The notes beneath the pieces are model-generated. The model searched no databases. It saw nothing but the letters and a program-made list of their open reading frames with translations, and was not told the DNA's origin. Positions 16,143-25,768 of a DNA stretch of 64,000 nt are shown in pieces; within the stretch, counting starts at the first letter, position 1; each line of letters starts with the position of its first letter. The stretch comes from Paracoccus aminophilus JCM 7686 (GTDB taxonomy: Bacteria > Pseudomonadota > Alphaproteobacteria > Rhodobacterales > Rhodobacteraceae). The stretch lies in NCBI RefSeq assembly GCF_000444995.1, contig NC_022041.1:1400001-1464000 (forward strand), given 5' to 3'. Both the position numbers and the translations under genes were made by a program.

Positions 16143-18857
16143 TCAGTTTCCGCCCATCGTGACGCAGAAACGGCGGGTCGAGATCGGGTTCAGCCAGCAG
16201 CGGCTCTGCGCGTCGCTAACCGGATTATCCGTCCTGACCTCGTTCAGCCGCCAGATTCCGTCCCGGAGGTAGGTCACGCTGCGATCGCCGTCCGGCCAGA
16301 CATAGACATTGAGCCCGATCTGCTCGCGCGCCTCCTGCATGTCCGGCGCGGCCTGATAGAAGATGAAGCTGCGGCAGGGTTTCTCGGAGGTGATCTCTCC
16401 GGTCGCGGTGCGGACCTGACAGGTTGCAGGGTCAAAGGGCAGATCGCCGGTGCTCCAGTCCTCCAAGAGCTGTTTATTCGCCGTGCAGGCTTGCGCGATC
16501 TTGTCCATGCAGCCCATGTCAAAGGCACGCGAGGCTTCGGAGAGGATCAGCGGCGGGGTCGGCTCCTCGCCATCTTCGCGATGGGCGAAGGCCAGAGGCT
16601 CGGCGGGTTCCTCGCCGCGTCGGACGGTGTCGATCAGCATCCGGCCATAATTCAGACAGGCTTCGCCATCGGTCGTGTGGACGCGGTGATGGAAGCAGCC
16701 GCGCTGATAGGCGGCGAGCGCGCGGGCAGGATCGGCGGGCTGACCCAATCCGGCGGAGAGGATATTTCCGGCGAGCTTGCAGCCGTAGGGGGCGACCGAA
16801 GCATCTGCCCCGTCGCAGGCGAACTCCGCCCAACGCAGGGCCTCGGGCAAGCGCTGCTCTTGGGAGAGCGCCAGTTTCGCCGCATCATAGCAGGCCCATC
16901 CGTCCTCGGTGGTCCCGCTCGAGATCAGCGCCTCGCAGGCCTGAGCCCGGACTTGAAGCGCCGCTTCAGGGTCTCCCGAGCCTGCCACCGCATCCGCAAG
17001 CCGGGCGCAGGTATTGCCGTCCTCCGCCGCGTCGCGCCCGGTGGGGCATCCCATGCGGAGCGCGGAGAGATAGGCATCAGTGTCGTTGCGGGCGGGAATG
17101 GATGTGGCTTGGGTTTCCAGATTGTCTGGGCCATAGATCTGAGCCAGCGCCCCGCAGCCCTTGAGATTGGCAGGGGAGCAGGCCTCTTTCAGCATGGCCT
17201 CGACCGTGTCCAGACCATCCGGTGCCTTGAGATCGGCATAGAGATGCAGGGCCTGAATGCAATCCTGATAAGAGCCGCCCTCGGGCGCTCGACAGGATTG
17301 CGCCATCGCGTCATATCTTGCGCGCAGGGCCGGACGCGCCTCGGCCACAGACGGATCAAGCGCCGCGCCAAGGCTTTCGCAGATGCTGTCCTTGTTCTCT
17401 TGTCCGTCACAAAGCGCAATGGCGCGGGCGGCTGCGGCCTGCCGCTCGGCGACGGGCCAAAACGCTGGCAGTTTGGACAGGGTGGCGCAAGCTTCCGGAT
17501 CGCCCGCCGCACAACCGCTGGTCAGAAACGCGCTCGCCTGCGCGATGCGCGTTGCCCCCCGAGACTTTGGGTCGCCGTAGGTCAGGAAATCGCGGTAAAG
17601 GTAATAGGCGGGCGCGCAGCTGCGCTGATTGGGGGCGAGCGGACCTTGGGTGCAGATCCCGGCCTCGATCCCGGCCACAGCAAAGCGCTCATCCGGTGTT
17701 GGGCCGTCGTCCCGCGCCGAGGTGACAGCGGCGAACCCGTCTTGCAAGCTCTCGCAGATCCAGCCGATGCCTTGCTGACAGGCGGTCAGGTTGGCGGCAA
17801 AATTCGAGGCGGCCTCGACCAGCGTGGGGCTGCGATCCGGTGCGGTGCCTCGCGCCTGCAGGATGCAGCCGACCGGATCCCGCGCATCGCAGAGCTGTTT
17901 GGCAAGCTCGGTCGTCACCTGATCGCGTGCCGGTGCATGGCCGGAAAGCACCTGCTCCCGCGCCAGTTCGAGCGTATTGTCCTGCCGGTTGATCGCGAGT
18001 TTGCAGCCCTCGAGATCCTCGGCCATGCAACCCAGAAGGGCATAGCGGGTGACCACCGCCGGTCCGCGACCCTCCCCGTCCGGCGCGTCATAGATCGTCT
18101 TGGCAAATTCCGTGCAGGCCGCGCCGAGGCCCAGATCGCAGGCCTGTTTCATCCCGTCGGCCTTGCTTGCCTGTCGGGCTTCGGCCAGCAAGGCGGCAGC
18201 ATCCGGCACGCCCGCGTGATCTGCCGGGGCAAAGCCCGCGCCCGCAGGCACCAGCACCTCGCTGAAATCGGCCCCCGAAACACAGGCGCTCCCTTTCGGC
18301 AACTGGTCCGAGAGGCGAAGGGCCCGCTCGCTCGCCCCGGTGCTGAGAAGGCCCAAAACCAGCGCATAGCCGCCCGCGCGCAGCCGATAGGCTGAAGCCG
18401 AGGGCGCAAACCCCGGAAGCGACGCGCGCAGATCGGCCAGCCCCTGCAGGCTCTCCGCATAGCCCGCGACGAGATGGCAGGTGTTGGGCGGCGCAAGGTA
18501 GCTCTGGATCGGCGCGCCGTTGGGGTGCGACGCGCCGGGGGGGCAGAAATGCCGGACCTGATTGATCGGCAGATACCCCAAAGCCCGCTCACGGCCTTTG
18601 CCGGTCGCATAATCCAAGCTGAACCATGCCGCGCCATCCGGCCCGAAGGTCACATCGCGCAAGACCACCGTCTCGCCCGCCGCCAGCTCCCGCGACGGCG
18701 CCCCGGCGGGCGCCTTGTAGATCGGTTGCGTCGCGCAGATATGGCGGGTTTCCAGCGATTGATGCGGGGGAAGATCTAGTGCCTGAGCCTGGGCTTGCGC
18801 AGCGGCTCCCAGTCCAAAGAGGAGCAGAGCAAGGGCGTGCAGGGTGATCTTGATCAT
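16143..18857 (-). CDS. Large secreted protein: SH3-like domain plus Cys-paired helical repeats
   Basis: A 904-residue protein with a signal peptide (MIKITLHALALLLFGLGAAA). Residues about 30-115 resemble a bacterial SH3 domain (ICATQPIYKAPAGAPSREL to WFSLDYATG). A long helical part follows with repeating units that each carry two cysteines, such as CDGADASVAPYGCKLAGNIL, CFHHRVHTTDGEACLNYGRM and CMDKIAQACTANKQLL, resembling the disulfide-linked Sel1-like repeats of HcpA-type proteins. The C-terminal 90 residues include WPDGDRSVTYLRDGIWRL. SH3 modules often bind peptidoglycan peptides and Sel1 repeats bind proteins, so a periplasmic role near the wall is likely. It lies about 700 bases upstream of the T6SS module on the same strand; whether it belongs to it is unknown. 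Confidence 0.72.
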   Translation of the reverse strand: MIKITLHALALLLFGLGAAAQAQAQALDLPPHQSLETRHICATQPIYKAPAGAPSRELAAGETVVLRDVTFGPDGAAWFSLDYATGKGRERALGYLPINQVRHFCPPGASHPNGAPIQSYLAPPNTCHLVAGYAESLQGLADLRASLPGFAPSASAYRLRAGGYALVLGLLSTGASERALRLSDQLPKGSACVSGADFSEVLVPAGAGFAPADHAGVPDAAALLAEARQASKADGMKQACDLGLGAACTEFAKTIYDAPDGEGRGPAVVTRYALLGCMAEDLEGCKLAINRQDNTLELAREQVLSGHAPARDQVTTELAKQLCDARDPVGCILQARGTAPDRSPTLVEAASNFAANLTACQQGIGWICESLQDGFAAVTSARDDGPTPDERFAVAGIEAGICTQGPLAPNQRSCAPAYYLYRDFLTYGDPKSRGATRIAQASAFLTSGCAAGDPEACATLSKLPAFWPVAERQAAAARAIALCDGQENKDSICESLGAALDPSVAEARPALRARYDAMAQSCRAPEGGSYQDCIQALHLYADLKAPDGLDTVEAMLKEACSPANLKGCGALAQIYGPDNLETQATSIPARNDTDAYLSALRMGCPTGRDAAEDGNTCARLADAVAGSGDPEAALQVRAQACEALISSGTTEDGWACYDAAKLALSQEQRLPEALRWAEFACDGADASVAPYGCKLAGNILSAGLGQPADPARALAAYQRGCFHHRVHTTDGEACLNYGRMLIDTVRRGEEPAEPLAFAHREDGEEPTPPLILSEASRAFDMGCMDKIAQACTANKQLLEDWSTGDLPFDPATCQVRTATGEITSEKPCRSFIFYQAAPDMQEAREQIGLNVYVWPDGDRSVTYLRDGIWRLNEVRTDNPVSDAQSRCWLNPISTRRFCVTMGGN

Positions 18858-19126
18858 CAGAACTCACCGGGGGTTAGATCTCGGGACCACGGTGCGGCAC
18901 CGCTTGCGGCTATCTTGCAGGATCAAGCCGGAGGCGGCCAGATGCCAAGCGCATAGATCTGGCGTTTGGCGGGCTCTGGGCGAGCGACCGCCGCATGTCT
19001 CGGGCGAGGCCCCGGGGGCCGTTCCAGTGTCGCCGCCGCCCATTGCAAACGATGCGCGCCGTGGCGCCGCAGGTTCTGGTGCTTTCGCCGCTTTGATCGA
19101 GGGCATCGCGGCGCGGTCTGGGGCCG

Positions 19127-19324
19127 CTACTCCAGAATGAGATCCACCTCATCGAGGACTTCGCCATTCGGGAGATGGCAATAGACCTCGTCCGGCTGCA
19201 CCTCCAACCGCCCCTCCAAGCGGGCGCAATCCTCGCGATCATGGTCAAGGGCTGTCATTTGGGGTTGAGGCTCGCCGCAGGCTGCGAGGATCAGGAGGGC
19301 AGGAAGGGCGAGGAGTGATTTCAT
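19127..19324 (-). CDS. Small lipoprotein
   Basis: A 65-residue protein with a lipoprotein signal: MKSLLALPALLILAACGEPQ, lipobox LAAC, so the mature lipoprotein starts at the Cys near residue 16. The remaining 50 residues are acidic and contain CARLEGRLEV and YCHLPNGEVLDEVDL, two cysteines that could pair. The function is unknown. It stands alone between the large secreted protein gene (269-base gap with nothing recognised) and the GSCFA gene. Confidence 0.68.
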   Translation of the reverse strand: MKSLLALPALLILAACGEPQPQMTALDHDREDCARLEGRLEVQPDEVYCHLPNGEVLDEVDLILE

Positions 19325-19496
19325 CAGGGTCTCTCAGCTAGGATCGTCTGCGATGAGCTCTGGATGAAATAGACAAGATGACGGCAGACTTCGTCAAGGA
19401 TCCGGCGCAGGGACATCGCGCTTCGCCAAGGGTGCGCGAAATCGGCTGCCGGACGGCGCGAGATCCAAGATCACCGCGCCGTTTTGCCCGCGCAGC

Positions 19497-20450
19497 CTAA
19501 GCCGAATAGATGTCGATCATGCGCTCGACGTTTTCCTTCACGGCCCCGAGTTTGACATGGACCATGTCATCTTCCCAAGTGGCGTCGGGATCCGAGACGG
19601 AGATGCTTTCGTAGCTTGGGTAATAGTCCGCACGGTCGAATTTATTGACCACCGCTTCGGCCGCAACGCGCAGCACGGATTTCGAATAGCAATTTGCCGT
19701 CAGCACGTCATCGGGGGCAAAGGTGCGCTGAAGCGGAATGGGAGAGACGGTCACCATGATATTGGTGTCCGCGCCGCCATGTTCGCGGATCAGCTCGACG
19801 GTTTTCGTTGCGCAATTGATCGCGTCGATCGGATCGAGGATCTCGAAATCAAACCGCTCCTGATGGGCACTGATCATCGACGGATAGGGCGTGGCGTTGA
19901 GGTAATTCTGGTTCGCGCGGTCCCACCATGCCTCGATCAAGCCGAATGTGATGATCACAAGTCCGGCGTCCTTGATCGCGGTCCGGTAGAGATCGCGCAC
20001 CTCTTGCCGCCGCGCCAATGCGCGCTCCAGCGACACCGGCTTGTTCGAGTGACATTGGCCGTCGATCCACCCGCCTTGAACCTCGATCAGATATTCCGAG
20101 CCGTCGGTATCCCCAAAGGCAAAGGCAATTTCCTGCAACATGGATTGCGGCGTGTATTTGTTCAGAAAACCCGATTGCTGCTGGGTGACGCCGTAGAGCT
20201 CTTCCTTCGGAAGGCGGTATTCGAAGGCCGGAACCGAATAGCCACGGTTTTTCAGCGCGCTTTCGATGTTTCGCGCAAAGCAGGACCCGATGGTGAACAC
20301 CGGCTGGTCGGGCTTGATCTTGAAGCTCGGACGAAGCTTCGGGAGAATGATGTCGCCGCGACGGACCTCGCTGCCGCGTTCCGGCCATTTCGACGCCCCG
20401 TTTTCCCGAGTGCAGCGAAATGCCTGAGATTGCGGAATCCTTACGGTCAT
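19497..20450 (-). CDS. GSCFA-domain protein
   Basis: A 317-residue protein defined by the GSCFA motif, seen here as VFTIGSCFARNIESALKNRG near residue 55. The family is SGNH/GDSL-hydrolase-like and is often found with glycan or capsule genes; the conserved block VIITFGLIEAWWD and the late VTVSPIPLQRTF fit. No signal peptide or membrane segment is seen. No glycosyltransferase or capsule gene lies nearby, so the acceptor is unknown. It has 130-170 bases of gap on each side, with nothing recognised in them, suggesting a single-gene transcript. Confidence 0.85.
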   Translation of the reverse strand: MTVRIPQSQAFRCTRENGASKWPERGSEVRRGDIILPKLRPSFKIKPDQPVFTIGSCFARNIESALKNRGYSVPAFEYRLPKEELYGVTQQQSGFLNKYTPQSMLQEIAFAFGDTDGSEYLIEVQGGWIDGQCHSNKPVSLERALARRQEVRDLYRTAIKDAGLVIITFGLIEAWWDRANQNYLNATPYPSMISAHQERFDFEILDPIDAINCATKTVELIREHGGADTNIMVTVSPIPLQRTFAPDDVLTANCYSKSVLRVAAEAVVNKFDRADYYPSYESISVSDPDATWEDDMVHVKLGAVKENVERMIDIYSA

Positions 20451-20582
20451 GGGGTCAAGTCCTCACTCGAATCGTCACTTCGAGGCAGTCTATGTCCGAC
20501 CTAAGCCACTGTGAAGTCTATGAATGTTACCCAAGGTTGAATTAATCTCAACGATTTGTCGCTTTGGGTGTGAAGTGGCTAT

Positions 20583-21098
20583 TTAAGCTTGAGCCATCAG
20601 GCCAATCGCGCCGGTCGCTGGCGCATGGCCATCTGCGTCCCATGGCGCTTGGCCGGGCCATGCCTCGGGGATCATCGCAATGAAGCGCCGCACCTTGGAC
20701 GAGACATGGCGGCGGATCGGATAGACGGCGCAGATCGGCGCCTCCTCGCGCGTGAGCTCTTGCAAGACCGGGATCAGGCAGCCTTTCGGGCTTTGATTGC
20801 GCTCGGCCAAAGTCACCTCGGCATCATCCACCTCGCACAGGATGCGCAGGGCGTGACCCTCGAAAAGCCGCCCCTCTTCGGTGAGGGTGATGCTGCGCGT
20901 GGTGCGGCGGATCAGCCTTGTGGCAACGGTCGTTTCCAACCGCGTGATGCATTTGCCTACCGCCGAGCGGGTCAGGTCGAGCTTTTCGGCGGCTTGAGTG
21001 AAGCTTGCGGTATCGGCCAGGCGAACGAAGGCCAGCACATCGCCAAAGTGATCGAGCATCGGGTCCAATTCGTCCCATCTGTTGCGCAGATCCGCCAT
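20583..21098 (-). pseudogene. LysR-type regulator with an internal in-frame deletion
   Basis: The first 95 residues are a normal LysR winged helix and linker (FVRLADTASFTQAAEKLD, then LTRSAVGKCITRLE). After AERNQSPKGCL the frame jumps straight to EAPICAVYPIRRHVSSKVRR, which is the C-terminal end of the same regulator family. The intervening effector-binding core, about 130-150 residues, is missing, leaving about 171 instead of about 300 residues. It may still bind DNA but cannot sense a ligand. Start MADLRN at 21098 is preceded by GGGATAAAG; MLDHF at 21059 is an alternative. It is divergent from the bluB leader region. Confidence 0.72.
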
Positions 21099-21285
21099 CT
21101 TTATCCCGGATATGGAGCGAGTAGATAAATAGGGCCCGAACAGAGCGGCAGGCCACGGCCCGCCCGATCCGAAGGCGCATGTCATGGAAACCGATCCAGA
21201 AACACCGGCCCCGCGGGGCGGCAGTCGTCGCGTAAGCGGTGTAAAGACCATAGGTTTTAATAGATGAATGGCTTAGTGATGCGGC

Positions 21286-21310
21286 GATCACCCGAGAAAA
21301 GGAGGTGATC
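21286..21310 (+). promoter_or_regulatory. Hairpin covering an unusually strong Shine-Dalgarno sequence
   Basis: GATCACC (21286-21292) and GGTGATC (21304-21310) form a perfect seven-base inverted repeat. The right arm is part of AAAAGGAGGTGATC, nearly a full complement of the 16S rRNA 3' end, placed directly before the ATG at 21311. In RNA the stem would hide most of the ribosome binding site of the small ORF. Confidence 0.5.
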
Positions 21311-21387
21311 ATGCTGGACGACGAAGTTCCGAAGAAGGTCGAAACAGTCTGGAGCATTGCACCTTGGGCGCAATTGAGATTAGCTGC

Positions 21388-22303
<916 letters not shown>

Positions 22304-22306
22304 AGA

Positions 22307-22345
22307 CTGCCGCGCCCCGCCTGCTTATCGGGCGGGACGCGGCAG
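22307..22345. terminator. Bidirectional terminator hairpin between bluB and the aldo/keto reductase
   Basis: A 15-base stem with one mismatch, CTGCCGCG.CCCGCC against GGCGGGACGCGGCAG, lies exactly in the 47-base gap between two convergent genes. No long T-run follows, but stem strength and position support termination for both. Confidence 0.6.
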
Positions 22346-22350
22346 GGGCG

Positions 22351-23388
22351 TCAGCCTTTTTGCGGCAGATGGGAGGCGCGATATTGCGATTGGCGCTCGA
22401 GCATCCAGCCCGGATATTCCGCAGGCAGCCGGGTCACGGCGTCGAGCGCGGCCAGATCCTCGGCGTCGAGCGTCACTTCGGTCGAGCGGATATTGTCTTG
22501 CAACTGGTCGATCCGCTTGGCGCCGACGATGACGCTGGTCACCACCGGCTGATGCAGCAGCCAGGCCAAAGCGACCTGCGCCACGGTGCAGCCCTTGGCT
22601 GCCGCGATCTCGCGCATCACGGCAATCGCGGCATCGCCGCGCTCCAGATCGACTGGCGGGAAATCGAAGCTCGCGCGGCGGCCTTCGTTCGAGCTGGTGC
22701 CGTCGCTGTATTTGCCGGACAGGAAGCCGCCGGCGAGCGGGCTCCAGACCATCAGCCCAATGCCTTCGGATTGCAGCATCGGCACGATCTCGCGCTCAAG
22801 ATCGCGCCCGACCAGCGTGTAATAGGCCTGCAAGGACAGGATCGGCGCGAGCTTCCTCGCCTCGGCAATGCCAACCGCCTTGACGATCTGCCAGGCCGCC
22901 CAATTCGACAGGCCGATGTAGCGGACATGGCCCTGCCGCACGAGCGTATCGAGCGCCTCGAGCGTTTCGGTGATCGGGGTCAGCGGGTCGAAGCCGTGGA
23001 TCTGATAGAGGTCGATGTGATCCATCTGCAGCCGCGCAAGGCTCGCCTTGGCCTCGGCCATGATATGGGCGCGCGAGGCGCCGCGCGCATTCGGACCCTC
23101 GCCCATGACGCCGAGGACCTTAGTCGCGATCACCAGATCATCGCGCGGAATGCCAAGGTTGCGGATGGATTGACCGAGAATGCGCTCGCTCTCGCCGCCC
23201 GCATAGACATTGGCGGTGTCGATGAAATTAATGCCCGCATCGACAGCGGCCTTGACCAGAGCATCGGCCTCGTCTTGTTGCAGCTGGCCGATCTGGCCCC
23301 ACATGCCCCCCGAGCCGCCAAAGGTCATCGTGCCGAGGCAGAGTTCGGAAACCAGAAGGCCGCTCGGGCCAAGAGTGCGGTAACGCAT
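22351..23388 (-). CDS. Aldo/keto reductase
   Basis: A 345-residue NADPH-dependent oxidoreductase of the aldo/keto reductase family. The catalytic tetrad is visible: D and Y in FIDTANVYAGG, K in VIATKVLG and H in YQIHGFDPL. It is a TIM barrel without a signal peptide. The start MRYRTLGPSG at 23388 has AGAAGGA upstream; the longer open frame to 23574 runs through the promoter region. It is divergent from an AraC regulator at 23564, like the yqhC/yqhD-type arrangement in which an AraC protein induces aldehyde reductases; aldehyde detoxification is a reasonable inference. Confidence 0.9.
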   Translation of the reverse strand: MRYRTLGPSGLLVSELCLGTMTFGGSGGMWGQIGQLQQDEADALVKAAVDAGINFIDTANVYAGGESERILGQSIRNLGIPRDDLVIATKVLGVMGEGPNARGASRAHIMAEAKASLARLQMDHIDLYQIHGFDPLTPITETLEALDTLVRQGHVRYIGLSNWAAWQIVKAVGIAEARKLAPILSLQAYYTLVGRDLEREIVPMLQSEGIGLMVWSPLAGGFLSGKYSDGTSSNEGRRASFDFPPVDLERGDAAIAVMREIAAAKGCTVAQVALAWLLHQPVVTSVIVGAKRIDQLQDNIRSTEVTLDAEDLAALDAVTRLPAEYPGWMLERQSQYRASHLPQKG

Positions 23389-23563
23389 GGGATATTCCTT
23401 CTTGTCGGAGGTCACGCCGGGGCCGAGTGCCGCCGGGGTGAGACAAAGATAGGGCGGCCCTGCCGGATCCCGCGACGCTGATCCTCGCAAATCCTTGCAC
23501 GATCCTCTCATCTGCGCGGATTTCGAGATGCGTCCTGCGTCACAGCGGCCTAGAGTGCCATCT

Positions 23564-24463
23564 ATGGAAAACAACCATCTTGCCCCGCTGCGACACTTGA
23601 TTGCGCGCCAATGGCGTGCGCATGGCCGCGAAACGCCGATCGACGGGCTGCTTTTGACCGAGGTTTCCGCGCCGACCAGCCCGATCCATGGCGTCTACCG
23701 CCCCTCGTTCTGCGTGGTGGCGCAGGGCGCCAAGACCAGTATGCTCGGCGAGCGCGCCTATCGCTATGATGCGGGAAAATGCCTGATCGCCTCGATGGAG
23801 GTACCGATCCGCGCCGAGATCACCCGGGCGACGCCCGAGCGGCCCTATCTGGCTTTCAGCCTCGCGCTCGATCCCGCGACGATCTCTGATCTCCTCTTGG
23901 AGATGGAAGATGCGGCGGATGCCCCGCCAGCTGCGGCGCTGACCGTGCATGATTTCGGGCCAGAGCTCGCTGATCCGCTCTGCCGTCTGCTCGCGCTTCT
24001 CGACCGGCCCCGCGACATTGCGATCCTTGCGCCTCTGATCCGGCGCGAGATCACCTGGCTGCTGCTGCACGGCCCGATGGGGGCGGCTTTGCGCCAGATC
24101 GGGCTCACGGGCAGCCATATGGCGCGGATCAGCCGGGCGATTGCCTGCATTCGGGACAGCTTTACCGAGCAGCTGAACGTGGGCAGGCTTGCCGATCTCG
24201 CAGGGATGAGCCCGGCGACGTTTCACCGCCATTTCAAGGCGGTGACGGCGATGACGCCGGTGCAGTATCAAAAGCAGCTGCGGCTGCAGGAGGCGCGTCG
24301 GCTGCTGCTTTCCGACAGCGCCGATGTCGCCCGGATCGGTTATTCCATCGGCTATGAAAGTCCGTCGCAGTTCAGCCGCGAATATCGCCGCCTCTTCGGC
24401 ACGCCGCCGGGACGCGACGGGCAGGCGATCCGCAAGGTGCTTGCCCCGCAGATCGCGCTCTAA
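23564..24463 (+). CDS. AraC-family transcriptional regulator
   Basis: A 299-residue regulator with an N-terminal AraC-type cupin-like domain (PSFCVVAQGAKTSMLGERAY, then YDAGKCLIASMEVPI) and two C-terminal helix-turn-helix motifs (VGRLADLAGMSPATFHRHFK, and IGYSIGYESPSQFSREYRRL). The subgroup is that of YqhC-like proteins, which sense aldehydes and activate reductase genes. The frame opens at 23495, but MENNHLAPLRHLI is the family start. It is divergent from the aldo/keto reductase across 175 bases, which is the probable shared control region. Confidence 0.88.
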   Translation: MENNHLAPLRHLIARQWRAHGRETPIDGLLLTEVSAPTSPIHGVYRPSFCVVAQGAKTSMLGERAYRYDAGKCLIASMEVPIRAEITRATPERPYLAFSLALDPATISDLLLEMEDAADAPPAAALTVHDFGPELADPLCRLLALLDRPRDIAILAPLIRREITWLLLHGPMGAALRQIGLTGSHMARISRAIACIRDSFTEQLNVGRLADLAGMSPATFHRHFKAVTAMTPVQYQKQLRLQEARRLLLSDSADVARIGYSIGYESPSQFSREYRRLFGTPPGRDGQAIRKVLAPQIAL

Positions 24464-24494
24464 GATCCCCCGCAGCTTGCGTCAAAACGGCGAC

Positions 24495-24520
24495 GCGGCG
24501 GGGCGGTTCAGATCCGCCGC
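24495..24520. terminator. Hairpin between convergent AraC and M24 genes
   Basis: GCGGCGG and CCGCCGC form a seven-base stem with a 12-base loop in the 62-base gap between two convergent stops. No T-run is present; a weak terminator at best. Confidence 0.35.
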
Positions 24521-24525
24521 TTACC

Positions 24526-25701
24526 TCAATATTCGTAGGGCGAGCGGGTCAGCAGTTCGTTTGCGTCCTTGCCGATGATGATGATGTCCTCGACGAAGGC
24601 CGACCCGATGCCGTCGAGGGCCAGAAAGGCCTCGACCCCGAACACCATATTCTCTTCCACGATATCCTCGGGCAGGGACATGCTGGTCGAGATGCGCGGC
24701 TGCTCGAAGGAGAGCCCGATGCCATGCCCGAAGAAGGGGAAGTTTTTCATGATGGCCGAGACATCGCCGCCGAAGGCGGCTGTCATGCGATCGCCCTCGG
24801 CCGCGACATCGAGAAGCCGGGTGCCCGGACGCATCATTGCCGAGAGGTGCTGCACGATCTCGGCGGTCGCCGTGATCAGGCGGCGTTGCTCGGGGTTGGC
24901 ATGGCCGCGCACAGCGGTGCGGCCGGGGTCGAGGTAATAGCCCTGATAAAAGGCCGCGTGGACCGTGCCGCGCACCATGTCACCGGGGGCCGGGGTATCG
25001 GCTGATGAGCCGGTCAGTGGGAAGCGATAATCGACATCCATCGTCGCGCCGTGATTGGCTCCGATAGCCTGAATGCGCCCGCCGTTGCGCACGACGACAC
25101 GGGCGGCCTCGCCTGCGGCCTCGCGCTCTGACATCCCCGAGATCAGCCCGCGCATCAGCACATCCGTGGCCTCGGTGGCCGAGGCGCCCGCGATCCGGTA
25201 GCAGTCGAGCTCGCGCGGGGATTTGATCGCACGAATGCGGCGGACGAGATCGTCGCAATCGACCCAGGTGATGGCGGGCGTGGCCTCGATCAGCTGGCGG
25301 TAATATTTCACCGGCACAAACTGGCTGCCGCAAAAGGCGACCGGCCCGGTGATGCCGCGCTGGTTCAGGGTGCGGGCGAGGCTGAGAAAGGGGTGGTTGT
25401 CGCAGACCACATTCTCGAGCGCGAGCAGATCCGGGCGTGGTTCGGGTTCGTCGATATGCAGCTCGGGCTCGTGGCCGCGCTGAAGGATCAGCCCCGAAAA
25501 CGAGCGCGCCGACCAGATCAGCGAATCCGTGCCGCCGCTGACCGGATAATGGTTGGTGAGATAGAGGATATCGCCACAATTGTCGGTGGTGCCGCCGCCA
25601 CGGCCGAAGATCACGGCGGTCTCAAAGCCGCGCGCCTGCATGAGCTCTTGCACCCGCGACCAGCGGAGATGGTATTCTTCTAACGGGAAATGACGCAGCA
25701 T
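24526..25701 (-). CDS. M24-family hydrolase, creatinase/prolidase-like
   Basis: A 391-residue protein with the creatinase N-domain (residues 1-150) and an M24 pita-bread domain. Of the five metal positions of classical M24 peptidases, the first Asp appears replaced (VHAAFYQGYYLDPGRT has Val at the aligned place), while the second Asp, the His in FFGHGIGLSFEQP, the Glu in VFGVEAFL and the Glu in FVEDIIII remain. Creatinase-like members of this family hydrolyse C-N bonds of small molecules without metal. It is followed by a polar amino acid ABC transporter and lies at the edge of an island rich in amide hydrolases, so a small-molecule substrate is more likely than peptides. Confidence 0.82.
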   Translation of the reverse strand: MLRHFPLEEYHLRWSRVQELMQARGFETAVIFGRGGGTTDNCGDILYLTNHYPVSGGTDSLIWSARSFSGLILQRGHEPELHIDEPEPRPDLLALENVVCDNHPFLSLARTLNQRGITGPVAFCGSQFVPVKYYRQLIEATPAITWVDCDDLVRRIRAIKSPRELDCYRIAGASATEATDVLMRGLISGMSEREAAGEAARVVVRNGGRIQAIGANHGATMDVDYRFPLTGSSADTPAPGDMVRGTVHAAFYQGYYLDPGRTAVRGHANPEQRRLITATAEIVQHLSAMMRPGTRLLDVAAEGDRMTAAFGGDVSAIMKNFPFFGHGIGLSFEQPRISTSMSLPEDIVEENMVFGVEAFLALDGIGSAFVEDIIIIGKDANELLTRSPYEY

Positions 25702-25768
25702 CAGTCGGGTCCTGTGGCGAGTTGGGGAGAGGCGCCGACGGGAGGAGGTCCCGCCGGCAGGTCCGGCC

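Noticed and set aside
16101..18395. 764-residue plus-strand frame
   Set aside because: Antisense to the signal-peptide-bearing SH3-repeat protein, with a low-complexity Gly/Arg/Ala reading.
11931..18857. Complete type VI secretion locus
   Set aside because: Only chaperone, helper, effector and candidate immunity genes are seen; no VgrG, Hcp, PAAR or Tss core gene occurs in the window.
21294..21310. 16S rRNA 3'-end fragment on the minus strand
   Set aside because: The resemblance (CCTCCTTTT region) is only about 14 bases and is simply the complement of a strong Shine-Dalgarno sequence.
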